Virus record (IMG/VR): IMGVR_UViG_3300027736_000049 | Location: 1-60,106 of that record | From: a virus | Length of the DNA: 60,106 nucleotides | Reading direction: 5' to 3' (one strand) | Shown: positions 59,561 through 60,106 of the stretch, one piece after another | How positions within the stretch are numbered: the first letter of the stretch is position 1 | Layout: every line of letters begins with the position of its first letter | Notes under the pieces: model-generated | The model's input: only the letters and a program-made list of their open reading frames with translations | Databases searched by the model: none | Told to the model about the DNA's origin: nothing | Made by a program: the position numbers and the translations under genes

Positions 59561-60106
59561 CAACGAGATATGTTGGCGGTTTCATCACCAAGGCACCTGT
59601 CACGCCGACAACATCGGCGGCGTCTGGCATATGGACGCTTGATCAGGCTACCCAATACATCAAGGCTGGGACGTGGCCGCGACCGGGCATTGGTTGCTCA
59701 ACCACATATGCCGCGCCCGGAACGTATACTTGGGTTGCTCCTACCGGCGTGACCAGCGTCAGTGTTGTAACGGTAGGCGGTGGGGCAGCCGGAGGATGCG
59801 GTGGCAGCAGGCTAGGCGGCGGTGGCGGTGCATTAGGATACAAAAACAACTATTCTGTTACCCCCGGCAATTCTTATACAGTTGTAGTTGGGGCACCGGG
59901 CAGTAGAAACGCCCCAAGAGTTGGCAACGATTCATATTTTGTTTCTACCGCTGTAGTCAAAGGTGGCGGTGGATTATGCGCCGCTGGGGGTCTATCCACC
60001 TACGTAGGCGACGGCGGAGGCCAAGGTGGGTCTGGTGGGTGCCGCGCTCTTTGTTGTGGCGGCGGCGGCGGCGGCGGGGGCGCAGGCGGGTACGCTGGGA
60101 ACGGGG
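59557..60106 (+). CDS. Glycine-rich tail protein, N-terminal part (continues at 1)
   Basis: Starts MTTRYVGGFITKAPVTPTTS and has GIWTLDQATQYIKAGTWPRP, close to the first paralogue. GTYTWVAPTGVTSVSVVTVG and glycine repeats follow, and the frame is open to the window end. The last 20 bases repeat the first 20 of the window with one mismatch. Merging them keeps the frame and gives a 564-aa protein with a duplicated glycine-rich module. Likely adhesin or fibre tip. Confidence 0.85.
   Translation, partial: MTTRYVGGFITKAPVTPTTSAASGIWTLDQATQYIKAGTWPRPGIGCSTTYAAPGTYTWVAPTGVTSVSVVTVGGGAAGGCGGSRLGGGGGALGYKNNYSVTPGNSYTVVVGAPGSRNAPRVGNDSYFVSTAVVKGGGGLCAAGGLSTYVGDGGGQGGSGGCRALCCGGGGGGGGAGGYAGNG
60087..60106. 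repeat. Terminal overlap with bases 1-20
   Basis: Bases 60087-60106 and 1-20 differ only at position 13 (G versus A). In-frame joining of the cut gene argues for a circular or permuted genome rather than two chance glycine-codon repeats, but glycine repeats could also create a false assembly join. Confidence 0.6.

Overview
The window reads as an essentially complete genome of a short-tailed (podovirus-like) double-stranded DNA phage. Small and large terminase, a SU10-type portal, GroES-like cochaperonin, scaffold, decoration protein, major capsid protein, adaptor, nozzle, fibres, lysis genes and giant internal (ejection) proteins are present. No tape-measure, sheath or tail-tube genes were seen, nor an integrase, DNA polymerase, RNA polymerase or tRNA gene. 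An alphaproteobacterial host is inferred from a GcrA-like cell-cycle regulator, a DnaA domain-IV protein and Rz1-type lysis genes of a kind I associate with alphaproteobacterial phages. Overall it resembles uncultured aquatic phages.

The two ends fit together. The last 20 bases (60087-60106) match the first 20 with one mismatch, and collapsing that overlap joins the cut glycine-rich gene at 59557 in frame to the open frame at 1-1165 (564 codons). The molecule is therefore probably circular or circularly permuted, about 60,086 bp.

Layout: (1) Rightward late genes run 36604-60106 and continue at 1-20209: packaging, PP-loop enzyme, portal, capsid block bounded by strong hairpin terminators, adaptor, collagen-like fibres, glycine-rich tail proteins, an oxygenase and a glycosyltransferase, membrane proteins, endolysin and spanins, second adaptor, nozzle, then 2374-aa and 873-aa internal virion proteins. 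Two homing endonucleases (GIY-YIG, HNH) interrupt this block. (2) A leftward early operon, 31539 down to 20141, encodes Sak4-like recombinase, ssDNA-binding protein, Cas4-like nuclease, helicase, VRR-NUC nuclease and about 25 mostly tiny proteins with overlapping starts and stops, ending in DnaA-IV and GcrA homologues. (3) A divergent control region (31540-31623) separates that operon from a rightward Cro-like gene and a primase-helicase (to 33814). (4) A GTAC-rich array at 33828-34015 is a replication-origin candidate. (5) A second leftward early operon (36394 to 34064) has promoters whose spacers contain palindromes, a cytosine methyltransferase overprinted by a second long frame, and a terminator at 34031-34055.

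The genes suggest a phage that borrows the host replicase, recombines its own DNA with an SSAP/SSB/nuclease set, reprogrammes cell-cycle transcription through GcrA, packages from a site near the G-rich block upstream of the terminase, and injects large internal proteins. The most unusual features are the GTAC array, the overprinted methyltransferase locus, the G-quadruplex-type block, the palindrome-in-spacer promoters, the membrane-tethered endolysin and the ALEGKDD stop-start junctions.
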